Of a stretch of DNA of 10,971 bases, positions 1 through 6,854 are shown in pieces. Origin of the DNA: Aequorivita sp. (GTDB lineage Bacteria; Bacteroidota; Bacteroidia; Flavobacteriales; Flavobacteriaceae). Positions within the stretch are counted from its first letter, which is position 1. Every line of letters begins with the position of its first letter. The position numbers and the translations under genes were made by a program. The notes under the pieces were generated by a model. That model saw nothing but the letters and a program-made list of their open reading frames with translations, was not told the origin of the DNA and did not search any database. The DNA lies in contig JAGQYZ010000055.1 of the NCBI GenBank assembly GCA_020435865.1, forward strand, positions 1 to 10,971. Reading direction: 5' to 3'.

Positions 1-76
1 GATGTAATTGAATAAATACCATGTTCTTGTTTGTTATTCAAAGATTCAAAAAATAATCTTAGAAATCCAAATAATT

Positions 77-892
77 TTATTGATTACCCAAAATAATTGG
101 CATTCCCGAGTCTCCGCTACCAATCACCACAACTTTGCTGTTAGGCGATTCGGCCAACTTGATAGTTGCCTCAATTCCTTTGTCCTGAAGGATTTTATCT
201 GTCAATGAAGCACTTAATATTCTGTTGGCATCTGCCTTACCTTGCGCTTCAATACGTACTTTTTGTGCTTCTTTGTCTGCTGTTACCAGTCTAAATTCAT
301 ATTCCAAAGATTCCTGCTCCTGTCTTAGTTTTCTTTCAATCGCTTCTTTTATGGTATTTGGCAATGTTACGTCCCTAACCAAAACCTCATTCAGCTGAAT
401 GTATTGGTTGTCAAGAATCTTTTTTGTTTCGTGGAATATTTCATCTTGAATAGCATCTCTCTTACTGCTGTATAGCTGTTCTGGCGTATAACGACCAACA
501 ACACTACGGGCAGCACTTCGTATAGCAGGCTGAATAACGCGTTCCAAATAATTTTCGCCACGTTCTTGGTGTAGCTTTCCTAAATCTGCATAAATAGGTT
601 GATACCAAGCAGAAGCATCAATCTGTATTTCTAGCCCATTGGAAGAAAGCACCTTCATTTTTTCAAAGAGTTCCTGTTGACGAACTTCATATTCAATCAC
701 TTTATTCCACGGCGCAATAATGTGAAACCCTTCACCAAGTGGTGGTTCATCTGTTACCACACCATTTCCGAAAGTTTGATAAAGCACTCCGGCTTCACCA
801 GCTTTAATGGTGACTGATGATTTTGCGACAATGATGATCAATAAAATAATCCCGATAATAACAGGAATTGTAAGTTTTGGTAGTTTTTCCAT
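77..892 (-). CDS. SPFH/prohibitin-family membrane protein
   Basis: This is a band-7/SPFH protein (prohibitin, HflC-like) of 271 residues from the ATG at 892. It has one N-terminal membrane anchor (about 8-24, PVIIGIILLIIIVAK), the SPFH domain (about 26-200, with GEAGVLYQTFG near 32-42 and SAARSVVGRYTPEQLY near 126-141), and an Ala/Glu/Lys-rich coiled coil (about 185-235). The tail ends with VVVIGSGDSGMPIILGN. Family members form large membrane rings that organise proteases or lipid domains. An alternative ATG at 925 would add 11 residues (MALSNNPNTFT) and overlap the upstream gene by 14 nt; an in-frame TTG at 961 is unlikely. MEKLPKL is my choice because it gives the compact N-terminus I recall for relatives. 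It is probably the last gene of the fabG unit. Confidence 0.88.
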   Translation of the reverse strand: MEKLPKLTIPVIIGIILLIIIVAKSSVTIKAGEAGVLYQTFGNGVVTDEPPLGEGFHIIAPWNKVIEYEVRQQELFEKMKVLSSNGLEIQIDASAWYQPIYADLGKLHQERGENYLERVIQPAIRSAARSVVGRYTPEQLYSSKRDAIQDEIFHETKKILDNQYIQLNEVLVRDVTLPNTIKEAIERKLRQEQESLEYEFRLVTADKEAQKVRIEAQGKADANRILSASLTDKILQDKGIEATIKLAESPNSKVVVIGSGDSGMPIILGNQ

Positions 893-911
893 TGTAAAAG
901 TATTTGGATTG

Positions 912-2945
912 TTAGATAAGGCCATTGTATTTTCTAATAAACCATTCTGCGGCAAGTGCAAGAACGATTATTGCAAGGAGCTGTTTCCAATCGATTAAAG
1001 GTACTACTTTTTGCTCGCTTCTCTCAATGTTTTGAAAATTAGTATTTTCAATCAAGGCTTTAATTAAAGAATCACTTTGTGTTGTATAATAGCTTTTTCC
1101 GTTCGTATTTTGAGCGATTCGGTCAAGTTTTGATACATCAGCATTTAAAAATTGTTGCTCTACATTGAAATCTAAAATAGTAAAGCTCCCACTGCTTGAA
1201 ACTGTTTCGTTTGCTGCGGAAACTGTAAAACTATATTCGCCTGCAGGAAGGCTATTCAAATCCACTTCATAATAATTGTTTCGCAAAAGCATTGGAAAAA
1301 CACTTTGCTTTTCTGTTTCGGTGTTTTTTACTGAAATATTCAAGGAGGCGCGATTGTCAAACACATAATTTTTGTCAAAATATTGTGCAGAAATTTTGAT
1401 AGGGCTATTGTTGTAATAAAACGTTTCCGAAGATATCTCCAGCCTACCTCTGCGCTTGTTGGAAGCCAAATATTGAACAAGGTTTCCTATGAAATCATCA
1501 AAACTTTGGAAGCTTTCCGTTTCCAAAAAACTGCGAGCACGCCAACGCCAGAAGCCTTCTCCATCCCAGATTGCGTCGCGTTTGCCGTTTATTTCCATAG
1601 TTGCGAGCAATGGGTTTCCGTTTGAAATTCCGCTTACGGTTTGCTTCAACATTACTTCATTTGGCACACTGACAGTCAAAGCTCCAAACTCTGTATGAAG
1701 CGGGGGAAAATCTTCAAAACCAATATCTTCCACAGCAAAGGTGCCGTAATTGTTATTCAGTTCCGCTTGTATATCTTCGCTTTGGTTGGAACCTTCTTTA
1801 TTGTAATTGTCCTGTACGCCATTCAAAAAATACCAATCCGTTTGCAGTCCCGAGATTACCCAAGTATTTTTGTTCAACTTTTTAATTTCTGCGAATACCG
1901 ATGCGAAACTTCTATCGGGTTGATAAAGGATTACAAGTTGGTAATCGTTTAGAATACCAACAGCTTCCGCAGGTTTTTTGAAAGAGACAGTACGCTGCTC
2001 GTTGCTTGTAATTGCTTTTTTAATCGCTCCTAAATCTGGATGGGTAATTTTATTAACCACCAAAACATTGGTGGCCTGATCTATTACTTCAACAGCGAAC
2101 TGTTTGCTGTTATTGGTTTTATTCTTTTCATCTGCAAGCGGAAGTAGTTGTGCGGTGTATTTTTGAAGTCCGACGGAATTTGCTGGAAGCGTAAAATTTA
2201 ATGTTTTTGAAGATTCATTTTCTGTAAATGAAACGTTTGTTCTATAAACGGTTACAGCTCCTTGAGTAACTACAAATTCAGAATTTACAGGGTTGGTGCC
2301 GCTATAGTTGAGAATGACTTCAACTGGGAACTGATTTTTAAGGAAAGCATATCGATTGGCGTTCAGTTGCCCAATTTTTAAATCGGTATATTTTATGGAA
2401 TCGCCAAGAATTATAGGATAAATAGGGTTTTTAAAGGTTGCAGCAGTGAATTCATAATCGTTGCCCAATGTTTGGTTTCCATCGGTAATCAGAATTGTTG
2501 GCGCCGTTTGGTTTTTGAAAAGCTGATTTATTGAAGCAAGAGCTTTGGAAATATTTGTGTTTTTTTCGTTAAAAGAAAGGGAATCATTTTCGCGGAAATC
2601 ACTTCCGAAGGAATAATAAGAAAGGTCGAATTTATCGTTTAGCGTACTGTTTTCTTTTAATTTTTGAAGCAACTGCGAAACATTTTCTTTTTGGTTCAAC
2701 TCCCCCACTGAAGCTGAGTTATCAATAAGAACAGGTAGTTTCGGCTTTTCAATGGTATAGGTTTCACTTTTAAATTTTGGATTGATAATCAAAAGTAAAA
2801 TAGAAAACAACGTGATGAAACGCAAAATTCCAAAAACCCAAGGTAGCGAGCCTTTTTGTTTTGACTTAAAGGCATACATAAAAACCGCCAAAGCAATTGA
2901 CAGTACTCCAGCGATAATGATGTAAAGTATAGTTTCTGAGGTCAC
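912..2945 (-). CDS. membrane-anchored von Willebrand factor A-like domain protein
   Basis: This 677-residue protein has two N-terminal membrane segments (about 5-25 and 36-55), a long soluble region and a C-terminal segment (about 655-671) ending EWFIRKYNG. The basic loop KSKQKG between the first two suggests that the soluble part is periplasmic. A VWA domain starts near residue 70, with an intact metal-binding MIDAS: D75-N-S77-A-S79, T130 in NTNIS, and D155 in ITDGN. Later parts look like beta-rich domains and a glutamine-amidotransferase-like region (about 300-400), seen in similar Bacteroidetes proteins. The start is GTG 2945: an in-frame TAA lies ten codons upstream, and the next Met (residue 24) would cut the first membrane segment. 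The specific function is unknown; related VWA proteins (Bat type) act in the cell envelope. The following prohibitin-like gene starts within or just after its end. Confidence 0.82.
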   Translation of the reverse strand: MTSETILYIIIAGVLSIALAVFMYAFKSKQKGSLPWVFGILRFITLFSILLLIINPKFKSETYTIEKPKLPVLIDNSASVGELNQKENVSQLLQKLKENSTLNDKFDLSYYSFGSDFRENDSLSFNEKNTNISKALASINQLFKNQTAPTILITDGNQTLGNDYEFTAATFKNPIYPIILGDSIKYTDLKIGQLNANRYAFLKNQFPVEVILNYSGTNPVNSEFVVTQGAVTVYRTNVSFTENESSKTLNFTLPANSVGLQKYTAQLLPLADEKNKTNNSKQFAVEVIDQATNVLVVNKITHPDLGAIKKAITSNEQRTVSFKKPAEAVGILNDYQLVILYQPDRSFASVFAEIKKLNKNTWVISGLQTDWYFLNGVQDNYNKEGSNQSEDIQAELNNNYGTFAVEDIGFEDFPPLHTEFGALTVSVPNEVMLKQTVSGISNGNPLLATMEINGKRDAIWDGEGFWRWRARSFLETESFQSFDDFIGNLVQYLASNKRRGRLEISSETFYYNNSPIKISAQYFDKNYVFDNRASLNISVKNTETEKQSVFPMLLRNNYYEVDLNSLPAGEYSFTVSAANETVSSSGSFTILDFNVEQQFLNADVSKLDRIAQNTNGKSYYTTQSDSLIKALIENTNFQNIERSEQKVVPLIDWKQLLAIIVLALAAEWFIRKYNGLI

Positions 2946-2991
2946 TAAAGTGGTTTCAGGTTTAAAGTTTTTTGGTTACTGTACTGAATGC

Positions 2992-3738
2992 TTACGTCAG
3001 CATTCCTCCATCAACGTTCAGCACTTGGCCGGTAACATAAGCGGAAAGATCACTAGCTAAGAAAACACAGGCATTTGCAATATCTTCCGGAGAACCGCCG
3101 CGTTTTAAAGGAATGGCATCGCGCCAACCTTGAACAGTAGCTTCGTCCAGTTTTCCGGTCATTTCGGTTTCAATAAAACCAGGGGCGATTGCGTTGCAGC
3201 GGATGTCTCGAGAACCCAATTCCAAAGCGACCGATTTTGTAAAACCAATAATACCTGCTTTTGAAGCCGCATAGTTGGTTTGTCCGGCGTTTCCTTTAAC
3301 GCCCACAACGGAGCTCATATTGATGATGGAACCTTTGCGTTGCTTCAACATAGCGCGCTGCACGGCCTTGGTCATATTGAAAACCGATTTTAGGTTCACT
3401 TCAATTACTTTATCAAAATCTTCTTCGGAAATACGCATTAAGAGATTGTCTTTGGTAATTCCAGCGTTGTTCACAAGAATGTCTATACTTCCAAAATCCT
3501 TTATAACCTCTTCGGCTAGTTTTTGTGATTCCTCATAGGAAGCGGCATCACTTTTGTATGCTTTTGCCTTCACCCCAGTTTTTGAAACTTCATCGGCCAA
3601 AGCATTTGCAGCTTCTGCTGAAGCGCTATATGTGAAAGCAACATTTGCGCCGTGTTGTGCGAATGTTTCCACAATTCCTTTTCCTATTCCGCGACTACCG
3701 CCCGTTATTATTGCTGTTTTTCCCTCTAGTAATTTCAT
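2992..3738 (-). CDS. fabG: 3-oxoacyl-[ACP] reductase FabG
   Basis: FabG reduces 3-oxoacyl-ACP to (R)-3-hydroxyacyl-ACP with NADPH in type II fatty acid synthesis. It has 248 residues, the usual length for this SDR family. The cofactor motif TGGSRGIG is at 12-19 and NNAG at 90-93. The catalytic tetrad is N115, S143, Y156 and K160 (YAASK). The C-terminal part has the family's typical ending (VTGQVLNVDGGM). ATG 3738 gives the normal N-terminus MKLLEGKTAIITGG. Its product is the substrate shared by FabZ, LpxA and LpxD encoded upstream, although fabG is in a separate transcription unit. The next gene starts 46 nt after its stop. SDR proteins are easily over-annotated, but the strong FabG-type motifs make this call good. 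Confidence 0.93.
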   Translation of the reverse strand: MKLLEGKTAIITGGSRGIGKGIVETFAQHGANVAFTYSASAEAANALADEVSKTGVKAKAYKSDAASYEESQKLAEEVIKDFGSIDILVNNAGITKDNLLMRISEEDFDKVIEVNLKSVFNMTKAVQRAMLKQRKGSIINMSSVVGVKGNAGQTNYAASKAGIIGFTKSVALELGSRDIRCNAIAPGFIETEMTGKLDEATVQGWRDAIPLKRGGSPEDIANACVFLASDLSAYVTGQVLNVDGGMLT

Positions 3739-3770
3739 ATTTCTAATTCGTGTTATGATGGTTGGTAAAA

Positions 3771-3799
3771 ACCTTCAGGGTATGGAAAACCTTGCAGGT
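3771..3799. repeat. two tandem imperfect palindromes in the fabG leader
   Basis: ACCTTCAGGGT (3771-3781) and ACCTTGCAGGT (3789-3799) are each small imperfect palindromes with ACCT and GGGT or AGGT arms. Together with flanking As they read as an imperfect direct repeat (AAAACCTTCAGGGT / AAAACCTTGCAGGT). I recall motifs of this kind as dispersed intergenic repeats in flavobacterial genomes, but cannot check that here. They could also form weak hairpins in the fabG 5' leader. Confidence 0.45.
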
Positions 3800-3813
3800 C
3801 TTATCGTATAGTT

Positions 3814-3821
3814 CAAATATA
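3814..3821 (-). promoter_or_regulatory. fabG-unit promoter, -7 box TATATTTG
   Basis: TATATTTG on the minus strand matches TAnnTTTG exactly. It lies 23 nt beyond the T-run of the sucD terminator and 75 nt before the fabG ATG, the right place for the start of a new transcription unit. I see no clear -33 TTG. The predicted leader is about 65-70 nt and contains the two short palindromes annotated at 3771-3799. Confidence 0.6.
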
Positions 3822-3844
3822 ACAAAAGGTTGCGGGTTCTCCAT

Positions 3845-3873
3845 AAAAAAAACCCTGTGAATTTCACAGAGTT
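3845..3873 (-). terminator. rho-independent terminator downstream of sucD
   Basis: On the minus strand AACTCTGTGA-AAT-TCACAGGGTT forms a 10 bp stem with one G-U pair and a 3-nt loop (3851-3873). A run of eight Ts overlaps its foot (3852 to 3845). It begins 22 nt after the sucD stop and separates sucD from the fabG unit. The opposite strand also has a T-rich flank (TTTCTTTT), but no gene reads into it from that side. Confidence 0.85.
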
Positions 3874-3895
3874 TCTTTTGGATAATGTTGAAGGA

Positions 3896-4768
3896 TTAGC
3901 CTAAAACTTCTTTTACTTTTTTTCCTATTTCAGCTGGGGAATCCACTACGTGGATACCACACTCGCGCATTACTTTTTTCTTGGCTTGTGCTGTGTCGTC
4001 GCTTCCACCAACAATTGCTCCGGCATGACCCATTGTACGCCCTGCAGGTGCAGTTTCACCGGCTATAAAACCGATTACAGGTTTTTTGATTCCGCTTTTT
4101 TTGTACCAATTTGCAGCATCTATTTCAAGTTGCCCTCCTATTTCACCAATCATTACCACTGCTTCGCTTTCAGGATCCAAGATCAACATTTCCAGAGCTT
4201 CTTTAGTTGTAGTTCCGATGATTGGGTCACCGCCAATTCCGATGGCCGTTGTGATGCCAAGACCTTGTTTTACAACTTGATCTGCAGCTTCATACGTAAG
4301 GGTTCCAGACTTTGAAACGATACCAACCTTTCCTTTTTTGAAAACAAAACCAGGCATAATACCAACTTTTGCTTCCCCTGGTGTGATAACGCCTGGGCAA
4401 TTTGGCCCAATAAGACGACAATCCTTATCTTTCAAATAATCTGAAGCAGTAATCATATCTTTTACCGGAATTCCTTCTGTAATAGTTATAATTACTTTGA
4501 TACCCGCATCGGCAGCTTCCATAATGGCGTCTGCAGCAAATGCTGGTGGCACAAAAATAATAGTTGTATCAGCACCCGTTTTTTCAACTGCTTCCGAAAC
4601 GGTATTAAAAACTGGCTTACCCAAGTGCTCTTGCCCGCCTTTTCCTGGTGTTACCCCTCCTACAACATTGGTTCCGTATTCAATCATTTGTTCGGCGTGA
4701 AAAGTTCCTTCGCTACCTGTAAACCCTTGCACTATTATTTTTGAATTTTTATTTACTAAAACACTCAT
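3896..4768 (-). CDS. sucD: succinate--CoA ligase (ADP/GDP-forming) alpha subunit
   Basis: SucD carries the CoA-binding domain and the phospho-histidine of succinyl-CoA synthetase, which couples succinyl-CoA hydrolysis to ATP or GTP formation in the TCA cycle. It has 290 residues, the normal length. The CoA-binding Rossmann domain is residues 1 to about 130, with GFTGSEGTFHAE at 15-26 and GPNCPG at 121-126. The ligase domain follows, with SKSGTLTYEA at 152-161 and the active-site H248 in GHAGAIVGG (E. coli H246). The ATG at 4768 gives the standard N-terminus MSVLVNKNSK. It is bounded by its own promoter and a strong terminator, so it appears monocistronic. The beta subunit gene sucC, adjacent to sucD in many other bacteria, is not in the window. 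Confidence 0.97.
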   Translation of the reverse strand: MSVLVNKNSKIIVQGFTGSEGTFHAEQMIEYGTNVVGGVTPGKGGQEHLGKPVFNTVSEAVEKTGADTTIIFVPPAFAADAIMEAADAGIKVIITITEGIPVKDMITASDYLKDKDCRLIGPNCPGVITPGEAKVGIMPGFVFKKGKVGIVSKSGTLTYEAADQVVKQGLGITTAIGIGGDPIIGTTTKEALEMLILDPESEAVVMIGEIGGQLEIDAANWYKKSGIKKPVIGFIAGETAPAGRTMGHAGAIVGGSDDTAQAKKKVMRECGIHVVDSPAEIGKKVKEVLG

Positions 4769-4841
4769 TTTTAATTATTTGTTGATTTCTATTTATATTG
4801 ATTATTTAAAAAGAATATTGAATTTTTCTTTAGAATTGCCG

Positions 4842-4849
4842 CAAAGATA
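4842..4849 (-). promoter_or_regulatory. sucD promoter, -7 box TATCTTTG
   Basis: The minus strand reads TATCTTTG followed by CG, a perfect match to the Bacteroidetes -7 consensus TAnnTTTG and of the form commonly seen in flavobacteria. No clear TTG is present at -33; a TTTAAAA run lies near that distance. The predicted start gives a 5' leader of about 65-70 nt that is very AT-rich (4769 to about 4836) before the sucD ATG. The leader shows no riboswitch-like structure. Confidence 0.65.
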
Positions 4850-4877
4850 CAGCTTTTGGTAAGGGTTTTAAAGGATA

Positions 4878-5291
4878 TTATACCTTAACTCTATGATAGC
4901 TTTCGTTGGTATCATCCTTGTCAGTAACTGGCTGGCTCACTTGATACCCACGGTATAATTTATCATCTTTTACTTCCCATATCGCTATAAAATGGGCAAT
5001 CCCCAACTCTTCGTCTGGATTTTCCATCGTGCGGATGTAATATTTATAGCGAATGGTTACATGGGGTCCGTCTGCCAGCAAATGGCTTACCTCCACTCTC
5101 AAATCATTGTAAGACCTTCTTACTTCTGCAAAAAAGTTTATAATATCCTCATAATGCATAATGGAAAGGCCGTTTGCGCTGTTCCAAATTAGCACCAAAT
5201 CTGGATGAAAGAAACGTTCCATCACAGTTTCATCTCGTAAAATATCTGACCTATAAAAGTCCCTAACTATTTCTTTAGCTTTATTGCTCAT
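4878..5291 (-). CDS. small NTF2-like (SnoaL-like) fold protein
   Basis: This 137-residue protein looks like the NTF2/SnoaL-like alpha+beta barrel superfamily. It has an N-terminal helix (KEIVRDFYRS), an acidic/aromatic segment (MERFFHPDLVLIWNSANG), a helix (YEDIINFFAEVRRSYND), then long beta strands (VEVSHLLADGPHVTIRYKYY, HFIAIWEVKDDKLYRGYQVS). It has no signal peptide, membrane segment or Cys, so it is likely cytoplasmic. The superfamily includes enzymes such as isomerases and also non-catalytic ligand-binding or partner proteins; I see no decisive catalytic set. The ATG at 5291 overlaps the stop of the LpxD-like gene (ATGA), so the two are probably translationally coupled. It may bind or modify the same lipid or sugar intermediate, which is inference only. 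It is the last gene before the sucD promoter. Confidence 0.75.
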   Translation of the reverse strand: MSNKAKEIVRDFYRSDILRDETVMERFFHPDLVLIWNSANGLSIMHYEDIINFFAEVRRSYNDLRVEVSHLLADGPHVTIRYKYYIRTMENPDEELGIAHFIAIWEVKDDKLYRGYQVSQPVTDKDDTNESYHRVKV

Positions 5292-6226
5292 GATAATTCA
5301 TCCAATTTTTTAATTATATCCGGAATAAGCCTAATAGAAGCCAATTCTTTATATTTTGTTCTAAAATCATCTGCAGGTGTTCCAAAATATGCTTTGTGGC
5401 CTGGCAATGATTTACTAACACCACTTTGCGCTGAAATAACCGCTTTTTCACCAATTGTAATTCCGCTGGTGATACCTACTTGGCCCCAAATGGTAACAAA
5501 ATCCTCAATCAAAACACAGCCAGCAATACCAACTTGCGATGCTATCAAGCAGCGTTTCCCAATAACAGTATCATGGCCAACCTGAACTTGGTTGTCCAAT
5601 TTTGAACCTTCTCCAATAGTGGTTGATGCAGTAACGCCTTTATCTATGGTGCAAAGGGCACCCAGATCAACATTATCCTCAATGACCACATTTCCACCAC
5701 TTAAAAGTTTATCAAATTTTTCGGGGCGATTTTTATAGTAAAATGCATCTCCACCCAAAACAGTTCCTGCATGAATTGTTACGTTATTTCCAATTACTGT
5801 ATTGTCATAAATGCAAACGTTGGAATGGATCACGCAATCTCGGCCAATTTTTACGTTATTTCCAACGAATACATTAGGCTGAATTATAGTGCCCTCCCCT
5901 ATTTCCGCAGAAGATGAAATTGCGCTGTTTGCGCTTCGGAACGGTTTAAAATGATCTGTAAGTTTATTAAAATCACGAAACGGATCTTCAGAAATAAGCA
6001 ATGCTTTTCCCACAGGACACTCAACTTCTTTATTGATAAGAATTACCGTAGCTTGTGACTGTAGGGCTTTATCGTAATACTTTGGATGGTCAACAAAAAC
6101 AATGTCTCCAGGCTGAACCACGTGAATCTCGTTCATTCCAAATACAGGAAAAATAGCTTCTCCAACATAATCAGAACCGATTATAGCGGCAATACTTTCA
6201 AGTGTTTGGGGAATTGGAAACTTCAC
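5288..6226 (-). CDS. divergent LpxD-like left-handed beta-helix acyltransferase (second copy)
   Basis: This 312-residue protein has the LpxD layout: an N-terminal domain (1 to about 98, with DIVFVDHPKY at 41-50), hexapeptide repeats (about 103-275) and a short helical tail. The catalytic-type His is kept as H218 in VQVGHD (H241 of the upstream LpxD). Other signatures differ: GADGFGF is GGDAFYY (158-164), TIDRA is TIDKG (193-197), NPKY is HPKY, and the second His of LpxD (IAGH) is replaced in ITSG. It is probably still an acyl- or acetyltransferase on a nucleotide sugar, but the substrate may not be that of LpxD. The start is GTG 6226, with an in-frame TAA two codons upstream; the next Met is residue 31. 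It overlaps the following NTF2-like gene by 4 nt (ATGA). Usual annotation is LpxD; the family is sure, the exact function is not. Confidence 0.85.
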   Translation of the reverse strand: MKFPIPQTLESIAAIIGSDYVGEAIFPVFGMNEIHVVQPGDIVFVDHPKYYDKALQSQATVILINKEVECPVGKALLISEDPFRDFNKLTDHFKPFRSANSAISSSAEIGEGTIIQPNVFVGNNVKIGRDCVIHSNVCIYDNTVIGNNVTIHAGTVLGGDAFYYKNRPEKFDKLLSGGNVVIEDNVDLGALCTIDKGVTASTTIGEGSKLDNQVQVGHDTVIGKRCLIASQVGIAGCVLIEDFVTIWGQVGITSGITIGEKAVISAQSGVSKSLPGHKAYFGTPADDFRTKYKELASIRLIPDIIKKLDELS

Positions 6227-6251
6227 AAGTTAAATTTTATACGATTGGTGA

Positions 6252-6818
6252 TTAATCTTTCATTCGTTCCTGATATTGACCTTTTTCAGTATCAATTCTA
6301 ATTTTATCACCTTCGTTTATGAAAAGCGGAACGTTAATCTCTGCGCCTGTTTCAACAATTGCAGGTTTTGTAGCGTTAGTAGCCGTGTTTCCTTTCACGC
6401 CTGGCTCTGTTGATGTTACTTCTAAAATAACATGTGCCGGCATTTCAACAGAAAGTGGTGCACTGTCTTCGGTATTGATGAGAACGGTAACTATTTCGCC
6501 TTCTTTCATCAATTCAGGAGTATCAAGTATCTCTTTCATAAGACGGATTTGGGAATAATCATCTGTATTCATAAAATGATACATATCGCCTTCGTTATAT
6601 AGATATTGGAATTTGTGGGTTTCCACGCGTACATCCTCAATTTTGTGGCCAGCAGAAAAGGTATTGTCTATCACTTTTCCAGTGGTAACGCTTTTCAATT
6701 TAGTACGGACAAACGCTGGTCCTTTGCCAGGTTTAACGTGAAGGAATTCAATTATTTTATATATATCGTTGTTATAGCGGATGCAAAGTCCTTTTCTAAT
6801 ATCTGATGAAGTTGCCAT
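6252..6818 (-). CDS. efp: translation elongation factor P
   Basis: EF-P binds between the ribosomal P and E sites and rescues ribosomes stalled at polyproline stretches. It has 188 residues, the family's normal size. Residues 1 to about 63 are the KOW-like N-domain, and about 67-188 form two OB-fold domains. The N-domain loop reads VKPGKGPAF, with the tip lysine K32 where E. coli K34 is beta-lysylated. The modifying enzymes are not in the window, so the modification is unknown. The C-terminal domain contains the family block TEPGVKGNTA near 133-142 and VPLFINEGD near 163-171. ATG 6818 gives the expected N-terminus MATSSDIRKG. It lies 36 nt after lpxA and 25 nt before the second lpxD-like gene, so it is probably co-transcribed with the lipid A genes. 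Confidence 0.96.
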   Translation of the reverse strand: MATSSDIRKGLCIRYNNDIYKIIEFLHVKPGKGPAFVRTKLKSVTTGKVIDNTFSAGHKIEDVRVETHKFQYLYNEGDMYHFMNTDDYSQIRLMKEILDTPELMKEGEIVTVLINTEDSAPLSVEMPAHVILEVTSTEPGVKGNTATNATKPAIVETGAEINVPLFINEGDKIRIDTEKGQYQERMKD

Positions 6819-6854
6819 TATATTGTTTATGGATTAAAGTTTGTTTTTTATGGT

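Noticed and set aside
1..76. Possible terminator after the SPFH gene (AAGATT / AATCTT, 6 bp stem)
   Set aside because: The stem is short and AT-only apart from one pair on each arm, the loop is 8 nt, and no T-run follows on the minus strand. The window ends too soon to judge.
893..961. Longer N-terminus of the SPFH protein from TTG 961
   Set aside because: TTG is a poor start, and the extension would lie almost wholly within the VWA gene and place a hydrophilic, non-conserved stretch before the membrane anchor. ATG 892 or 925 is better.
3743..3844. 33-codon minus-strand ORF (starts MENPQPFVIF) between sucD and fabG
   Set aside because: Its ATG abuts the sucD terminator T-run and the predicted fabG promoter box lies inside it, so the fabG transcript would start downstream of its start codon. 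It also runs through the palindromic repeats. A chance ORF is more likely.
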